This document shows, piece after piece, positions 24,825-33,759 of a DNA stretch of 64,000 nt. The notes beneath the pieces are model-generated. The model was not told where the DNA came from. It made no database searches and worked only from the letters and a program-made list of their open reading frames with translations. The DNA comes from Sphaerisporangium perillae. Lineage in GTDB: Bacteria; Actinomycetota; Actinomycetes; Streptosporangiales; Streptosporangiaceae. A program made the position numbers and the translations under genes. The first letter of the stretch is position 1; the number at the start of each line of letters is the position of its first letter. The stretch spans positions 248,001-312,000 of the forward strand of contig NZ_JALLPO010000001.1 in NCBI RefSeq assembly GCF_023276435.1, given 5' to 3'.

Positions 24825-26288
24825 ATGGATTTCCTCGACCCTAAGATCTGGTCGGGATCGATCTACGGCGGCAACGGATGGACCGCCTCCCAGGCGGGCG
24901 ACGCGCCGGTGATCGAGCCCGCCACCGGCAACGAGATCGCCAGGGCGGGGGTCGCCGGCCCCGCCGACGTCACCGAGGCGGCCGCTCAGGCCGCCAAGGC
25001 CCAGCGGGAGTGGGCCGCGGCCTCCTTCGAGGAGCGCGCGGGAGTCCTGCGCAGGGCCGGCCGCCTGTTCGAGGAGCACGCCGCCGACATCCAGCACTGG
25101 CTCATCCGCGAGTCCGGCTCGATCCCCGGCAAGGCCGGCTTCGAGACCTACGTCGCCGCGCAGGAGTGCTACGAGGCCGCGGCGCTGGCCTCCCAGCCTC
25201 CCGGTGAGATCCTGCCCACCGCCAAGAAGCGCCTCAGCCTCGCCCGCCGCGTGCCGGTCGGGGTGGTCGGCGTCATCTCCCCGTTCAACGCGCCGCTGAT
25301 CCTCGGCATCCGGTCGGTCGCCCCCGCACTGGCCCTCGGCAACGCGGTCGTGTTCAAGCCGGACCCGCGCACCGCCGTCTGCGGCGGCGTCGCCATCGCC
25401 CGGGTGTTCGAGGAGGCGGGCCTGCCTCCGGGCGTGCTGCACATGCTGCCCGGCGGCGTGGAGGCGGGCGAGACGCTCGTCGCCGACCCCCGGGTCAGGG
25501 TCGTCTCCTTCACCGGCTCCACCGCCGCCGGGCGCAAGGTGGGCGAGCTCGCCGCCCGGCACCTCAAGCGGGTCCACCTGGAGCTCGGCGGCAACTCGGC
25601 GCTGATCGTCCTCGACGACGCCGACCTGGACCTCGCCGTCTCCGCCGGCGCGTGGGGGTCGTTCTTCCACCAGGGCCAGATCTGCATGACCGCGGGACGG
25701 CACCTCGTCCACTCCTCGATCAAGGACGAGTACGTCGAGCGGCTCGCGGCGAAGGCCGACCACATGCCGGTCGGGGACCCGGCCACCCAGGAGGTCGCCC
25801 TCGGCCCGCTCATCGACCAGCGCCAGCGGGACAAGGTCCACGCGCTGGTCACCGGCAGCCTCGACAGCGGCGCCCGGCTCGCGGCCGGCGGCACCTACGA
25901 GGGGCTGTTCTACCGCCCGACCGTCCTCACCGACCTGACGGCGTCCGCCCCGGCCTACGCCGAGGAGGTCTTCGGGCCGGTCGCCCCGGTCATGCCGTTC
26001 TCCTCCATGGAGGAGGCGGCGTCGCTGGCGGCCGAGAGCGAGTACGGGCTGTCGCTGGGCATCCTGACGCGCGACGCCATGAAGGGGCTGGCCCTCGCCG
26101 ACCTCATCCCCACCGGCATCGTGCACATCAACGACCAGACCGTGGACGACGAGGCGGTCGCCCCCTTCGGCGGCGTCGGCGCCTCCGGGACGGGGTCGAG
26201 GTTCGGCGGCACCAGGGCCAACATCGAGGCGTTCACCGACACCCAGTGGGTGACCATGCAGGGTGACATCGCCAGGTACCCGTTCTGA
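24825..26288 (+). CDS. NAD(P)-dependent aldehyde dehydrogenase, benzaldehyde-dehydrogenase-like
   Basis: 487 residues. ATG 24825 is chosen because AAAGG is well spaced; ATG 24816 abuts that site. Cofactor region VISPFNAPL and GNAVVFKPDP, catalytic Glu in LELGGNSALIVL (near 245-256) and catalytic Cys in FHQGQICMTAGR (near 285-290). The GNSALIVL and HQGQICM signatures are typical of vanillin/benzaldehyde dehydrogenases (XylC/Vdh group) that oxidise aromatic aldehydes to acids. In the IclR-linked import operon it probably oxidises the imported compound or a derivative. Confidence 0.9.
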   Translation: MDFLDPKIWSGSIYGGNGWTASQAGDAPVIEPATGNEIARAGVAGPADVTEAAAQAAKAQREWAAASFEERAGVLRRAGRLFEEHAADIQHWLIRESGSIPGKAGFETYVAAQECYEAAALASQPPGEILPTAKKRLSLARRVPVGVVGVISPFNAPLILGIRSVAPALALGNAVVFKPDPRTAVCGGVAIARVFEEAGLPPGVLHMLPGGVEAGETLVADPRVRVVSFTGSTAAGRKVGELAARHLKRVHLELGGNSALIVLDDADLDLAVSAGAWGSFFHQGQICMTAGRHLVHSSIKDEYVERLAAKADHMPVGDPATQEVALGPLIDQRQRDKVHALVTGSLDSGARLAAGGTYEGLFYRPTVLTDLTASAPAYAEEVFGPVAPVMPFSSMEEAASLAAESEYGLSLGILTRDAMKGLALADLIPTGIVHINDQTVDDEAVAPFGGVGASGTGSRFGGTRANIEAFTDTQWVTMQGDIARYPF

Positions 26289-26317
26289 TGGTCACCGATA
26301 GGCTCCGGAGCCTATGA
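26288..26317 (+). CDS. 9-residue coupling mini-ORF between aldehyde dehydrogenase and MFS genes
   Basis: ATG 26288 overlaps the dehydrogenase stop (TGATG) and the frame MVTDRLRSL ends in TGA 26315-26317, which overlaps the MFS ATG (ATGA). It therefore bridges two genes by successive stop/start overlaps, so that ribosomes finishing the dehydrogenase could be handed on to the transporter. It contains the palindrome at 26299-26314. Confidence 0.5.
   Translation: MVTDRLRSL
26299..26314. promoter_or_regulatory. 16-bp palindrome covering the MFS ribosome-binding site
   Basis: TAGGCTCCGGAGCCTA is a perfect palindrome whose right half holds the GGAG ribosome site and the A of the MFS start codon. 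As RNA it could fold into a 6-bp stem with a CCGG loop that masks translation initiation unless ribosomes pass through the mini-ORF. A protein-binding site is the alternative. Confidence 0.55.
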
Positions 26318-27573
26318 CCCCCCCTGCCGCGGATCGTGCTCCGAAGCCTGGTTCCGTCCTGTCCGGCCGTCCCGGCGCGGTGCGGGTGCTGCTGGTCGCG
26401 GGGTTCGTGCTCGCCTCGCTGAACCTGCGGCCCGCCCTCGCCGGGGTGTCGCCGCTGCTGAGCGAGATCATGGGCGATCTCGGCCTCACCCCCGCGGCGG
26501 GCGGGGCGATCACCACGGTCATGGTGGTCTGCCTCGGCCTGCTGGCACCGGTGGCCCCGGCCATGGCGACGCGCGTCGGCCTGGACCGCACCTTGCTGAT
26601 CGGGCTGCTCATCTTGGCGGCGGGCACCCTGGTGCGCGGCGCCGGCGGCATCGTGGCCCTGTACGCCGGGTCCGCCGTCGCCGGCACCGCCATCGCGATC
26701 ATGAACGTGGTCATGCCGGGTGTGGTCAAGCAGCACTTCCCCGACCGCATCGGGCTGTTCACCGGCATCTACGTCTCCGGCCTGGTGACGGGCGCGGCGT
26801 CGGCCTCGGCGCTCATGGTGCCCATCGAGCAGCGGTACGGCTGGCGCACGGCCGCCGCGTCGGTGGCCCTGCTCGCGCTGGCGGCGGCGCTCCTGTGGGC
26901 GCCGCAGGCCTTGCGGCGGTACGCCGGCCGGCCGGGCGGCGGCCACCGGCCGTACGCCATGCTGCTGCGCAGGCGCGTGACCTGGTACGTCATGCTGTTC
27001 ATGGGGCTGCAGTCGCTGACCTTCTACATCATGCTGGCCTGGCTGCCGACGATCTTCCGGGACGCGGGGCTGCCCGCCGACCAGGCCGGCTACCTGCTGG
27101 CGCTGACCAACCTGTCGCAGATCGTCGCCACGCTGACGGTGCCGCTGCACGCCGGCCGTGCCCGCTCGCAGGTGCCGCACACCGTGACGGCCACGCTGGT
27201 CACCGTCGCGGGGTACCTCGGCGTGCTGCTCGCCCCGGCGACGCTCCCGTGGCTGTGGATGATCATCCTTGGCCTCGGCCAAGGGGCCTCGATCGCGCTC
27301 GCCCTGCTGATCATCGCGCTGCGCGCTCCCGACCCCGCCTCGGTGACCGCGCTGTCGGCCGTGGCCCAGACCTCCGGTTACCTGCTGGCGGCGCTCGGCC
27401 CCTTCCTGATCGGCCTGCTCCACCAGCTCTCCGGCGGCTGGACCCTGCCGCTCACCGTCGGCGTCGCGGCATGCGCACTGCAACTGGTCTCGGGCGTCCT
27501 CGCCGGGCGGTCGCCCTCGCCGTCCGATGAGGCGCGGAGCCGGCGGCCTCCGATCGTCGCCTCGGACGCCTGA
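26314..27573 (+). CDS. MFS transporter, CynX/NimT family
   Basis: 419 residues, about 12 helices. The N-terminal helix FVLASLNLRPALAGVSPLL is the hallmark of the CynX/NimT (cyanate / 2-nitroimidazole) family. Its position behind the importer and dehydrogenase genes suggests export or uptake of a related small organic anion. The C-terminal 25 residues are hydrophilic. Substrate cannot be deduced. Confidence 0.88.
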   Translation: MTPPAADRAPKPGSVLSGRPGAVRVLLVAGFVLASLNLRPALAGVSPLLSEIMGDLGLTPAAGGAITTVMVVCLGLLAPVAPAMATRVGLDRTLLIGLLILAAGTLVRGAGGIVALYAGSAVAGTAIAIMNVVMPGVVKQHFPDRIGLFTGIYVSGLVTGAASASALMVPIEQRYGWRTAAASVALLALAAALLWAPQALRRYAGRPGGGHRPYAMLLRRRVTWYVMLFMGLQSLTFYIMLAWLPTIFRDAGLPADQAGYLLALTNLSQIVATLTVPLHAGRARSQVPHTVTATLVTVAGYLGVLLAPATLPWLWMIILGLGQGASIALALLIIALRAPDPASVTALSAVAQTSGYLLAALGPFLIGLLHQLSGGWTLPLTVGVAACALQLVSGVLAGRSPSPSDEARSRRPPIVASDA

Positions 27574-27610
27574 GACGGCCCGCCGCGAACGGGCGGTCGT
27601 ACGGGCTCGC

Positions 27611-28906
27611 TCACTGGTTGGTCGGTAGGAGCTCCGCGCCGATCGGGACGGCGGGGTTGAGGCTGTTGTCCACGACCATCATCTCGTAGGGGAACCGGCC
27701 GACGCCCTTCTTCCACTGCACCCCCACGGGCTGCTGGATGGCCACGCCCGGCACCGGCCCGCGGGAGAAGTCCAGCACGCCCGACATGCCGGAGTAGTTC
27801 AGCGCCCTGAGCCGCGCCGCGACGGCCTTCCTGTCCCGGGGCGTGTCGACCGCCGTGAAGGCCTGGTGGGCGATCTCGAAGAGGGAGTAGACCGAGCCGA
27901 GGGTCTGCAGCCACTGCCTGCCGCTCGCCGACTGGTACGCCTCCGCGAGCCGTTTGGCGCTCTCCCCGTCCAGCGACGAGGTGTTCGGCATGTACGGCCC
28001 CCACCACGAGTCGGTCGCGATGTTGTCCACCAGGTCGCCCAGAGGCAGGGTGTCCGAGGGGAACAGCAGGACCTTGGCCACCGTCGCCAGCCGGGGCCGG
28101 AAGCCGTCCGCCGCCGCCTGCCGCCACATCCGGTTGAAGTCGGGGGTCAGCGGGGCGTTGATGAAGATCTCACACTGCTCGCGCATGAACTTGGAGATCA
28201 TGGAGCCGAAGCTCCTGTCCTGCTTGTAGGCGCCGCCGTCCACCCAGGTGTACCCGGCCTTCTCGATGATCGGCGGCCAGGCGCGGCGGAAGGCGTTGCC
28301 GTCGGCGTCGTCCGGGAACATGCCGGCCACGATCTTGTTGGACGAGATCCGCTCCCACATCGGGACGAAGCACCCGCCGAACTCGTCGACCCCGAGGAAG
28401 AACATGGTCGTGTAGGTGAAGGGCCGGGGATCGTCCGGGTCGGCCTGCCGGGAGAAGTACCAGGCCTCCCACGGGACGACGGTCGCGACGCAGGGGATCC
28501 CCTGGGCCTCGCACACCGTCGCCACCGGGTTGGTCGTCTCAGGGGCTGAACTGGTGAGGATCATGTCGGCCTTGTGGTGCGAGATGAGCTCGCGCGCCGC
28601 CCGCGCCGCCAGTCTGGGGTCCGACAGGCTGTCCTTGACCACGATCTCGATCTCGTACGTCTTCCCGCCGACCGTGAATCCCTTCGCGTACGGCGGGGTC
28701 TGGCGCACGCGGTCCACGACGAAGGCGTCTCCGGAGGCGAAGCCGGCGAGAGCCCCGGACTGCGGGCTGACGTACCCGATGACGATCTTTCCGTCACGCG
28801 CCCCGGCGTCCGGCCCGGCTGGACCGCACGCGGTGGCGGTCGCGGCGAGGGCGCCGAGGCCCACGCCCTTGAGTAAGGCTCTGCGGGGGAGGGATAAGTC
28901 CTGCAT
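27611..28906 (-). CDS. Leu/amide-type ABC substrate-binding protein, Tat lipoprotein
   Basis: 431 residues from ATG 28906. The N-terminus has a twin-arginine motif (LPRRALLKG) and lipobox ATACG near residue 27, indicating Tat export of a folded lipoprotein. Domain is the peripla_BP_6 / LivJ-like fold (IVIGYVSPQSGALAGFASGD, LTSSAPETTNPVATVCEAQGI, SFGSMISKF). No cognate permease or ATPase lies nearby, so it is an orphan, or it hands ligand to a system elsewhere. Convergent with the MFS gene with a 37-bp gap. Confidence 0.87.
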   Translation of the reverse strand: MQDLSLPRRALLKGVGLGALAATATACGPAGPDAGARDGKIVIGYVSPQSGALAGFASGDAFVVDRVRQTPPYAKGFTVGGKTYEIEIVVKDSLSDPRLAARAARELISHHKADMILTSSAPETTNPVATVCEAQGIPCVATVVPWEAWYFSRQADPDDPRPFTYTTMFFLGVDEFGGCFVPMWERISSNKIVAGMFPDDADGNAFRRAWPPIIEKAGYTWVDGGAYKQDRSFGSMISKFMREQCEIFINAPLTPDFNRMWRQAAADGFRPRLATVAKVLLFPSDTLPLGDLVDNIATDSWWGPYMPNTSSLDGESAKRLAEAYQSASGRQWLQTLGSVYSLFEIAHQAFTAVDTPRDRKAVAARLRALNYSGMSGVLDFSRGPVPGVAIQQPVGVQWKKGVGRFPYEMMVVDNSLNPAVPIGAELLPTNQ

Positions 28907-29164
28907 GCAAGCCTCCGATATCAGGACATGCCGGAGCTGAACGGGAATGGCCGGACGCTACGGCTCGACCCCGCGCGACCGTGCCGCATCTGGCCGGAAG
29001 CGCGGTTGTTCGACTGGTTCATGGTGATGATCGTTGCTCTGGGGAGATGATTGCCGATAAAGGTGGGCGGTCGCTGGTGATCCCCGATAGTCGTCGGAGG
29101 TATGTAGGGCACAGCGCGCGTGTCATGCGGGCGGCAGAGCGGATGACCAGGCCTAACATCGAGC

Positions 29165-30550
29165 GTGACCTGCCTTCCATGGCTCGCGGCCGGAGCGCTG
29201 GCCGGCGTGCTGTCCCTCGTCCCCGGTGTCGCCTCCGCCGACCTGGCGTCCGATACCTCCCCTGCCACGACGTTCGGCACGTCCCCTGACCCGCCCTCCG
29301 ATATGCCCTCTGGCGTGCTGCCCGGTACGGCCACCCTGGCGGGGTTCGGTACGGTCCTGTCCCTCGGGCCGTATCCGGTCGTCATCGGGCACCGGGGCGC
29401 GTGCGCGTACCGGCCCGAGCACACCCTGCTCTCCTACCGGACCGCCATCGAGATGGGCGCGGACTTCATCGAGCCCGACCTGGTGTCGACCAAGGACCAC
29501 GTGCTCGTCGCCCGGCACGAGAACGAGATCTCCCGCACCACCGACGTCGCCCGGCACCCGGAGTTCGCCGCGCGCAGGACCACCAAGGTGATCGACGGCC
29601 GCAATCTCACCGGCTGGTTCACCGAGGACTTCACCCTTGCCGAGCTGCGCACGCTGCGCGCGGTGGAGCGGCTGCCGAGACTGCGTCCCGACAGCGCCGC
29701 CTTCGACGGCCTGGCGCCGATCGCGACCTTCGACGAGATCGTGGCCCTGGCGAAGCGGGCCGGCGTCGGGGTCTATCCCGAGACCAAGCACTCGGGCTAC
29801 TTCACCTCCATCGGGCTGCCCCTGGAGGAGCCGCTGCTCGCGACCCTCGGCCGGTACGGCTGGCGCGAGAAGTCCGACCCGGTGTTCATCCAGTCGTTCG
29901 AGACCGCCAACCTGCGGGCGCTGCGCGGCAGGACCCGCCTGCGGCTCGTCCAGCTGCTCGAGTCGTCGGGCGCTCCCCGCGACCTGGTCGCGGCGGGGGA
30001 CCCGCGCACCTACCGCGACCTGGCGACTCCCGCGGGGCTCGCGCAGATCGCCTCCTACGCCGACGCGATCGGCGTGCCGACCCGCCTGGTGCTGCCGGCG
30101 CGCCGCGATGGCGAGCTGCGCGACCCGACCACGCTGGTGGAGGACGCCCACCGCCAGGGCCTGGCCATCCACGTCTGGACCGTCCGGCCGGAGAACGCCT
30201 ACCTGCCCGCCCGCTTCCGGCAGGGCGACCCGGCGGCGCCGGGGTACGCGGCCGCGCACGGCGACGTGACGGGCTGGCTCAGGATGCTGTACGGGCTCGG
30301 CGTGGACGGGGTGTTCACCGACGATCCCGGCATCGCCCGGCGGACCCGCGACGCGCTGACGAGCGGCGTGGGCGGACCCGAGAGCGGTCGTGACGCAGCG
30401 GCCGAGGAGCTTTCAGGTCTCCCCGGCGCACCGGCCGAGGAGCTTTCAGATCTCCCCGGCGCACCGGCCGAGGAGCCCTCATGGCTCTCCGGCGCACCGG
30501 CCGATCAGACGAGCGCCTCGGTGTCCATCGGGCGCAGCTCGTCCGCGTAG
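29165..30550 (+). CDS. Secreted glycerophosphodiester phosphodiesterase (GlpQ-like)
   Basis: 461 residues from GTG 29165; a TAACAT hexamer 6 nt before the start suggests a leaderless message. Signal peptide 1-25, then the GDPD TIM barrel: IGHRGA (His 76), RPEHTLLSY, FIEPDLVSTKD with the metal ligands, ARHENEI (second catalytic His near 117) and ETKHSGYF. It hydrolyses glycerophosphodiesters to glycerol-3-phosphate plus alcohol, for phosphate or carbon scavenging. The C-terminal about 50 residues are three 11-residue repeats (AEELSGLPGAP type). The gene end overlaps the convergent cysteine dioxygenase gene by 46 nt. Confidence 0.93.
   Translation: MTCLPWLAAGALAGVLSLVPGVASADLASDTSPATTFGTSPDPPSDMPSGVLPGTATLAGFGTVLSLGPYPVVIGHRGACAYRPEHTLLSYRTAIEMGADFIEPDLVSTKDHVLVARHENEISRTTDVARHPEFAARRTTKVIDGRNLTGWFTEDFTLAELRTLRAVERLPRLRPDSAAFDGLAPIATFDEIVALAKRAGVGVYPETKHSGYFTSIGLPLEEPLLATLGRYGWREKSDPVFIQSFETANLRALRGRTRLRLVQLLESSGAPRDLVAAGDPRTYRDLATPAGLAQIASYADAIGVPTRLVLPARRDGELRDPTTLVEDAHRQGLAIHVWTVRPENAYLPARFRQGDPAAPGYAAAHGDVTGWLRMLYGLGVDGVFTDDPGIARRTRDALTSGVGGPESGRDAAAEELSGLPGAPAEELSDLPGAPAEEPSWLSGAPADQTSASVSIGRSSSA
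30401..30505. repeat. 33-bp tandem repeat at the 3' end of the GDPD gene
   Basis: Three in-frame 33-bp units beginning GCCGAGGAGC and ending GGCGCACCG, plus a partial fourth. They encode the C-terminal PAEELSxLPGA repeats and run into the 3' end of the convergent gene. Confidence 0.85.
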
Positions 30551-31014
30551 CTCACCGAGGCGCGGCGCATGACGCCGTCGTCGCTGATGGAGTACTGGCC
30601 GAGGCGCCACAGCGGGGGCGAGTAGGCGTGGATCGACACGCTCTCCGGCGCGTAGCCGTTGATCCGGTGGATGTGCTCGGGCCCGAACGACAGCGACTGG
30701 CCCTCCGCGACGAGGGTCTCCAGGTGGGCGCCGCCGATGCGGGGGTTGGACTCCTTGACCGCGCCCGCGACCACCCGCACGGCGCCGGAGGAGACGTCGT
30801 GGTCGTGCCAGCCGGTGTCGTCATCGGGACGCCAGCAGATGACCCAGATGTCGACGAAGGAGTCACGGTGGAGGGAGGCGTAGTGCCGCGCCTCTCCACT
30901 ATCGCCGAACTCGACGTGCGGCGACCACAGCTCGGGCCGCTGCGCCAGATCTTCGACGAGGTCGCGCAGTTCACGCTTGTTCAGGTATCGGTCAGGCAAT
31001 GACTCCCAGGTCAT
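30505..31014 (-). CDS. Cysteine dioxygenase type I
   Basis: 169 residues from ATG 31014. Cupin with iron ligands in WHDHD (near 68-72) and PEHIHRI (near 112-118), and the CDO type I context DIWVICWRPDDDTG. It converts L-cysteine to cysteine sulfinate with O2. The start overlaps the end of the amidohydrolase gene by 23 nt, so the two are co-translated. Its last 46 nt overlap the convergent GDPD gene. Confidence 0.88.
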   Translation of the reverse strand: MTWESLPDRYLNKRELRDLVEDLAQRPELWSPHVEFGDSGEARHYASLHRDSFVDIWVICWRPDDDTGWHDHDVSSGAVRVVAGAVKESNPRIGGAHLETLVAEGQSLSFGPEHIHRINGYAPESVSIHAYSPPLWRLGQYSISDDGVMRRASVSYADELRPMDTEALV

Positions 31015-31960
31015 CTGGCACGGCTCCTTTCAGGTTGAGCAGACGTGTTGGATTGGTCACCGAGATCTGGTGCTCGATCGCCTCGCCGAGCAACGCCGAG
31101 GCCGGTGAGGCATAGGGGGCGTCCGAGCCGAGGACGACGACCTCGACGCCGGCCACCCGGGTGATCGCGTCGATGGCCTGGTGGCCGTAGGACGAGGTCT
31201 CCAGGAAGGCGTCGGTGTCGACGGCGCCCCGGGCCGACCCGCCTCTGGCGATGAATCGCTCCACGTGCAGGGGAGCGAGGCCGCTGAGCAGCGCGAAGCA
31301 GACGCGGAGCCGGGGGTGCCGGGGGCGGCCGAACGCGCGGAAGGCGTACCAGGCGGCGTGCATCTGCTGGACGTAGGGCACCATCGCCGGCCACCAGCCG
31401 GGCTCCTCGGCGGCTCCGGCGGGCGCCGCGGCTCCGGCGGCCGGTGCGGCTCCGGTGCCTGCGGCCCCGGCCGGACCGGGATGGACGAACAGCGGCAGGT
31501 CGCGGTCTTCGAGCAGGTCGAGCAGCGGGGCGACCCGGGCGAAGCCCGCGGCGTCGAGCAGGGTGGTCGCGGGGAGCTGGAGCCCGGCGAAGCCGCTGTC
31601 GAGGACCTTGGCGGTGCGCTGGGGGTCGATCTCGGTGACGCAGGTGGAGGCCCACGCGCGAAACGTCGGCGGCAGCGCGAGCGCCCCGTCGTGGTAGGCG
31701 CGGAGCAGTGGCCACGCGTCCTCGGGGGCCAGGTGCTCGATGCCGAGCGGGCTCGAGAGCGACACCAGCGCGAGGTCGATGCCGTGGCCGGCGTTGAACG
31801 TGAGCCGATGGCCGAGGTCGTGGTCGAGCGGGTTCACCGCGTACGGTGCCTCGCCGTCGAGGTACAGGGTCCAGCCGGAGAGGAACGGCGGCGTGCCGCG
31901 TCCGCGCAGCGCGTCGACGAATCCGGGTGTCCAGATGTGCTGGTGCACGTCGATGCCCAT
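30992..31960 (-). CDS. Amidohydrolase family 2 protein
   Basis: 322 residues. Metal motif DVHQH at 4-8, a central LFVHPG and a late GSDAPY Asp are the usual TIM-barrel ligands of the ACMSD/amidohydrolase_2 family, which decarboxylate or hydrolyse small substrates. An Ala/Gly/Pro-rich low-complexity stretch (near 165-190) interrupts the barrel after LFVHPGPAG. Coupled to the cysteine dioxygenase gene; a shared role in degrading a cysteine-derived or sulfur-containing compound is possible but unproven. Divergent from a LacI gene. Confidence 0.82.
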   Translation of the reverse strand: MGIDVHQHIWTPGFVDALRGRGTPPFLSGWTLYLDGEAPYAVNPLDHDLGHRLTFNAGHGIDLALVSLSSPLGIEHLAPEDAWPLLRAYHDGALALPPTFRAWASTCVTEIDPQRTAKVLDSGFAGLQLPATTLLDAAGFARVAPLLDLLEDRDLPLFVHPGPAGAAGTGAAPAAGAAAPAGAAEEPGWWPAMVPYVQQMHAAWYAFRAFGRPRHPRLRVCFALLSGLAPLHVERFIARGGSARGAVDTDAFLETSSYGHQAIDAITRVAGVEVVVLGSDAPYASPASALLGEAIEHQISVTNPTRLLNLKGAVPDDLGVIA

Positions 31961-32029
31961 GTCACCTCCTCACCAGCCAGCTTATCCCACAATACCTATC
32001 GACTTTGTCGGCAATGTGCGGAGTCAGCC

Positions 32030-32070
32030 GTGAAGCGATTCACTGATTCGTTTCAGTGAAGCGCTTCACT
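32030..32070. promoter_or_regulatory. Paired LacI operators between amidohydrolase and LacI genes
   Basis: AGTGAAGCGCTTCACT (32055-32070) is a perfect 16-bp palindrome and GTGAAGCGATTCAC (32030-32043) is a one-mismatch second copy 25 bp away. The central GCGC and position between the divergent amidohydrolase and LacI genes fit LacI-family binding to two adjacent sites. Confidence 0.8.
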
Positions 32071-32150
32071 AGGCTCACGTCAACCATCCGTCCGCCGGTC
32101 GAGACGACGGCGGCCCCTCGCCCGACGGGGATTCGGCATAAGCTGGCGTG

Positions 32151-33173
32151 ATGCCGCGCTCCCAGCCACGTAAACGGGCGACGATCCGCGAGGTGGCGCA
32201 GGCGACCGGCCTGTCACCGGCGGCGGTCTCCTACGCGCTGCGAGGTATGCAGGTCTCAGAGGAGACCATCGAGCGGGTCCGCCAGGCCGCGGCCGAACTC
32301 GGCTACGAGGCCGATCCGATCGCCCGTGCTCTCGCCAGCGGGCGCACCGGCATGATCGGAGTGCTGTGCGGCTCGCTGGAGGACCTCTGGCAGCAGTCGC
32401 TCGCGATCGGGCTCGGGCGCGCCCTGCGCGACAAGGACCGGTACGCGTTGATCCTCGACGCCGCCGGCGACCCCGCCCGGGAACGCGCGCTGGCGCTCCA
32501 GCTCCGCGACCAACGGGTGGACGGGTTGATCGTGCAGCCGGTCGACCCGGCCGCGCAGTTCTGGGCGCAGCTCGCCGAGAGCCTTCCGGTGGTCGCCATC
32601 GGCGACGGGCTCCTCGGGGCGCGGTCGGCGGGCGAGGTCGTCTTCGACAACCGCAAGGGGGTCACGCTGGCCCTGGAGTACCTCCGGGGGAAGGGCCACC
32701 GCCACATCGCCGTCCTGACCTCGACGCGGCCGAGCACCCCCGACCGGCCCGCCGACGTCCACGTGACCGCCGAGGCCGAACGCCTGGGGCTGGACATCGA
32801 GGTCGTGACCGCGCCGCACGGCCTCGCCGCCACCACCAAGGCGGTCCGCGAGCTGCTCGCGAGCGACTCCCGTCCGGGCGCGGCCTTCTGCTTCTCCGAC
32901 TCCATCGCCTACGGCGTGTACGCGGCGGCCTCCGAGCTGGACCTGCGGGTGCCCGGCGACATCTCGATCATGGGATACGACGACCACCCGATGTCAGGGC
33001 TGCTCACCCCAGGCCTGACCACCGTCAACTGGGACATCGACGGCATCGTGCGGGCGGCCGTCCGGCTGGTCGTCGCGGCGGCGGAGGGGCATAACCGCAG
33101 GCGCAGGATCATCCAGGCGCCCGAACTGCGCGAGCGGGGCTCCGTCGGCCAGGTCGGCGTCAGTCCTCGTTGA
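32151..33173 (+). CDS. LacI-family transcriptional regulator
   Basis: 340 residues from ATG 32151 (a GTG at 32148 is possible). Helix-turn-helix TIREVAQATGLSPAAVSYAL at about 10-29, effector domain with GMIGVLCGSL, RGKGHRHIAVLTS, and MGYDDHPMSGLLTPGLTTV. Likely represses the divergent amidohydrolase/cysteine dioxygenase operon and itself through the paired palindromes. Its last 14 nt overlap the convergent membrane-protein gene. Confidence 0.92.
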   Translation: MPRSQPRKRATIREVAQATGLSPAAVSYALRGMQVSEETIERVRQAAAELGYEADPIARALASGRTGMIGVLCGSLEDLWQQSLAIGLGRALRDKDRYALILDAAGDPARERALALQLRDQRVDGLIVQPVDPAAQFWAQLAESLPVVAIGDGLLGARSAGEVVFDNRKGVTLALEYLRGKGHRHIAVLTSTRPSTPDRPADVHVTAEAERLGLDIEVVTAPHGLAATTKAVRELLASDSRPGAAFCFSDSIAYGVYAAASELDLRVPGDISIMGYDDHPMSGLLTPGLTTVNWDIDGIVRAAVRLVVAAAEGHNRRRRIIQAPELRERGSVGQVGVSPR

Positions 33174-33537
33174 GCCCCAGCAGCCTGTCCAGGAGCCAGG
33201 TGATCACACCCACGAGAATGGCCCCGAGGAAGGCGGCCCAGAAACCGCTCACGTGGAACGGCAGGTCGAGCTGCTCGGCGATCCAGCTCGTGAGCAACAG
33301 CAGCAGGGCGTTCACCACCAGGGCGAACAGGCCCAGCGTGAGCGCGTAGAAGGCGCACCCGAACGTCTTGATGATCGGCTTGAGCACGGCGTTGACGATG
33401 CCGAATATGAGCGCGACGGCGACCAGCGTGCCGGCGGTACGCGCCGTGGTGTCTCCGGAGACGGTGATCCCCGGGATCAGGCGCGTGGCGGCCCAGAGCG
33501 CGCCCGCGACAATAAGGATCTTGATAATGATCTTCAC
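33160..33537 (-). CDS. Phage-holin-like 4_2 superfamily membrane protein
   Basis: 125 residues from GTG 33537. Four hydrophobic helices with conserved LIPGITVSG, LVAVALIFGIVNAVLKPIIK and LPFHVSGFWAAFLGAILVGVITWLL are the hallmarks of this widespread housekeeping family (named for holin similarity but not a phage gene). Function unknown. Ends inside the LacI gene. Confidence 0.88.
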   Translation of the reverse strand: MKIIIKILIVAGALWAATRLIPGITVSGDTTARTAGTLVAVALIFGIVNAVLKPIIKTFGCAFYALTLGLFALVVNALLLLLTSWIAEQLDLPFHVSGFWAAFLGAILVGVITWLLDRLLGLNED

Positions 33538-33759
33538 ACCCTTGATGTTCGCATCAGTTGCCGGAGAGCGGTAGGGGCTGAAGACCTGGCGCACGCGGTT
33601 TCGGGGCCGGTGAAAGATCGACGGATCTGAGGGTGTTCGCTTGATGGGGGACGCATCCATCGTCCGCGGACGGGCCGGCGGCAAGGTGATCACTCGGTCT
33701 GCCCGATGTGCATATCCCCGTGATCGCGGGGAAAAGGGGCTAAAGGGGGGTGAGCCCGA

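Noticed and set aside
33160-33537. Phage origin suggested by holin-like similarity
   Set aside because: The 4_2 holin superfamily is a common chromosomal membrane family and no other phage gene is nearby.
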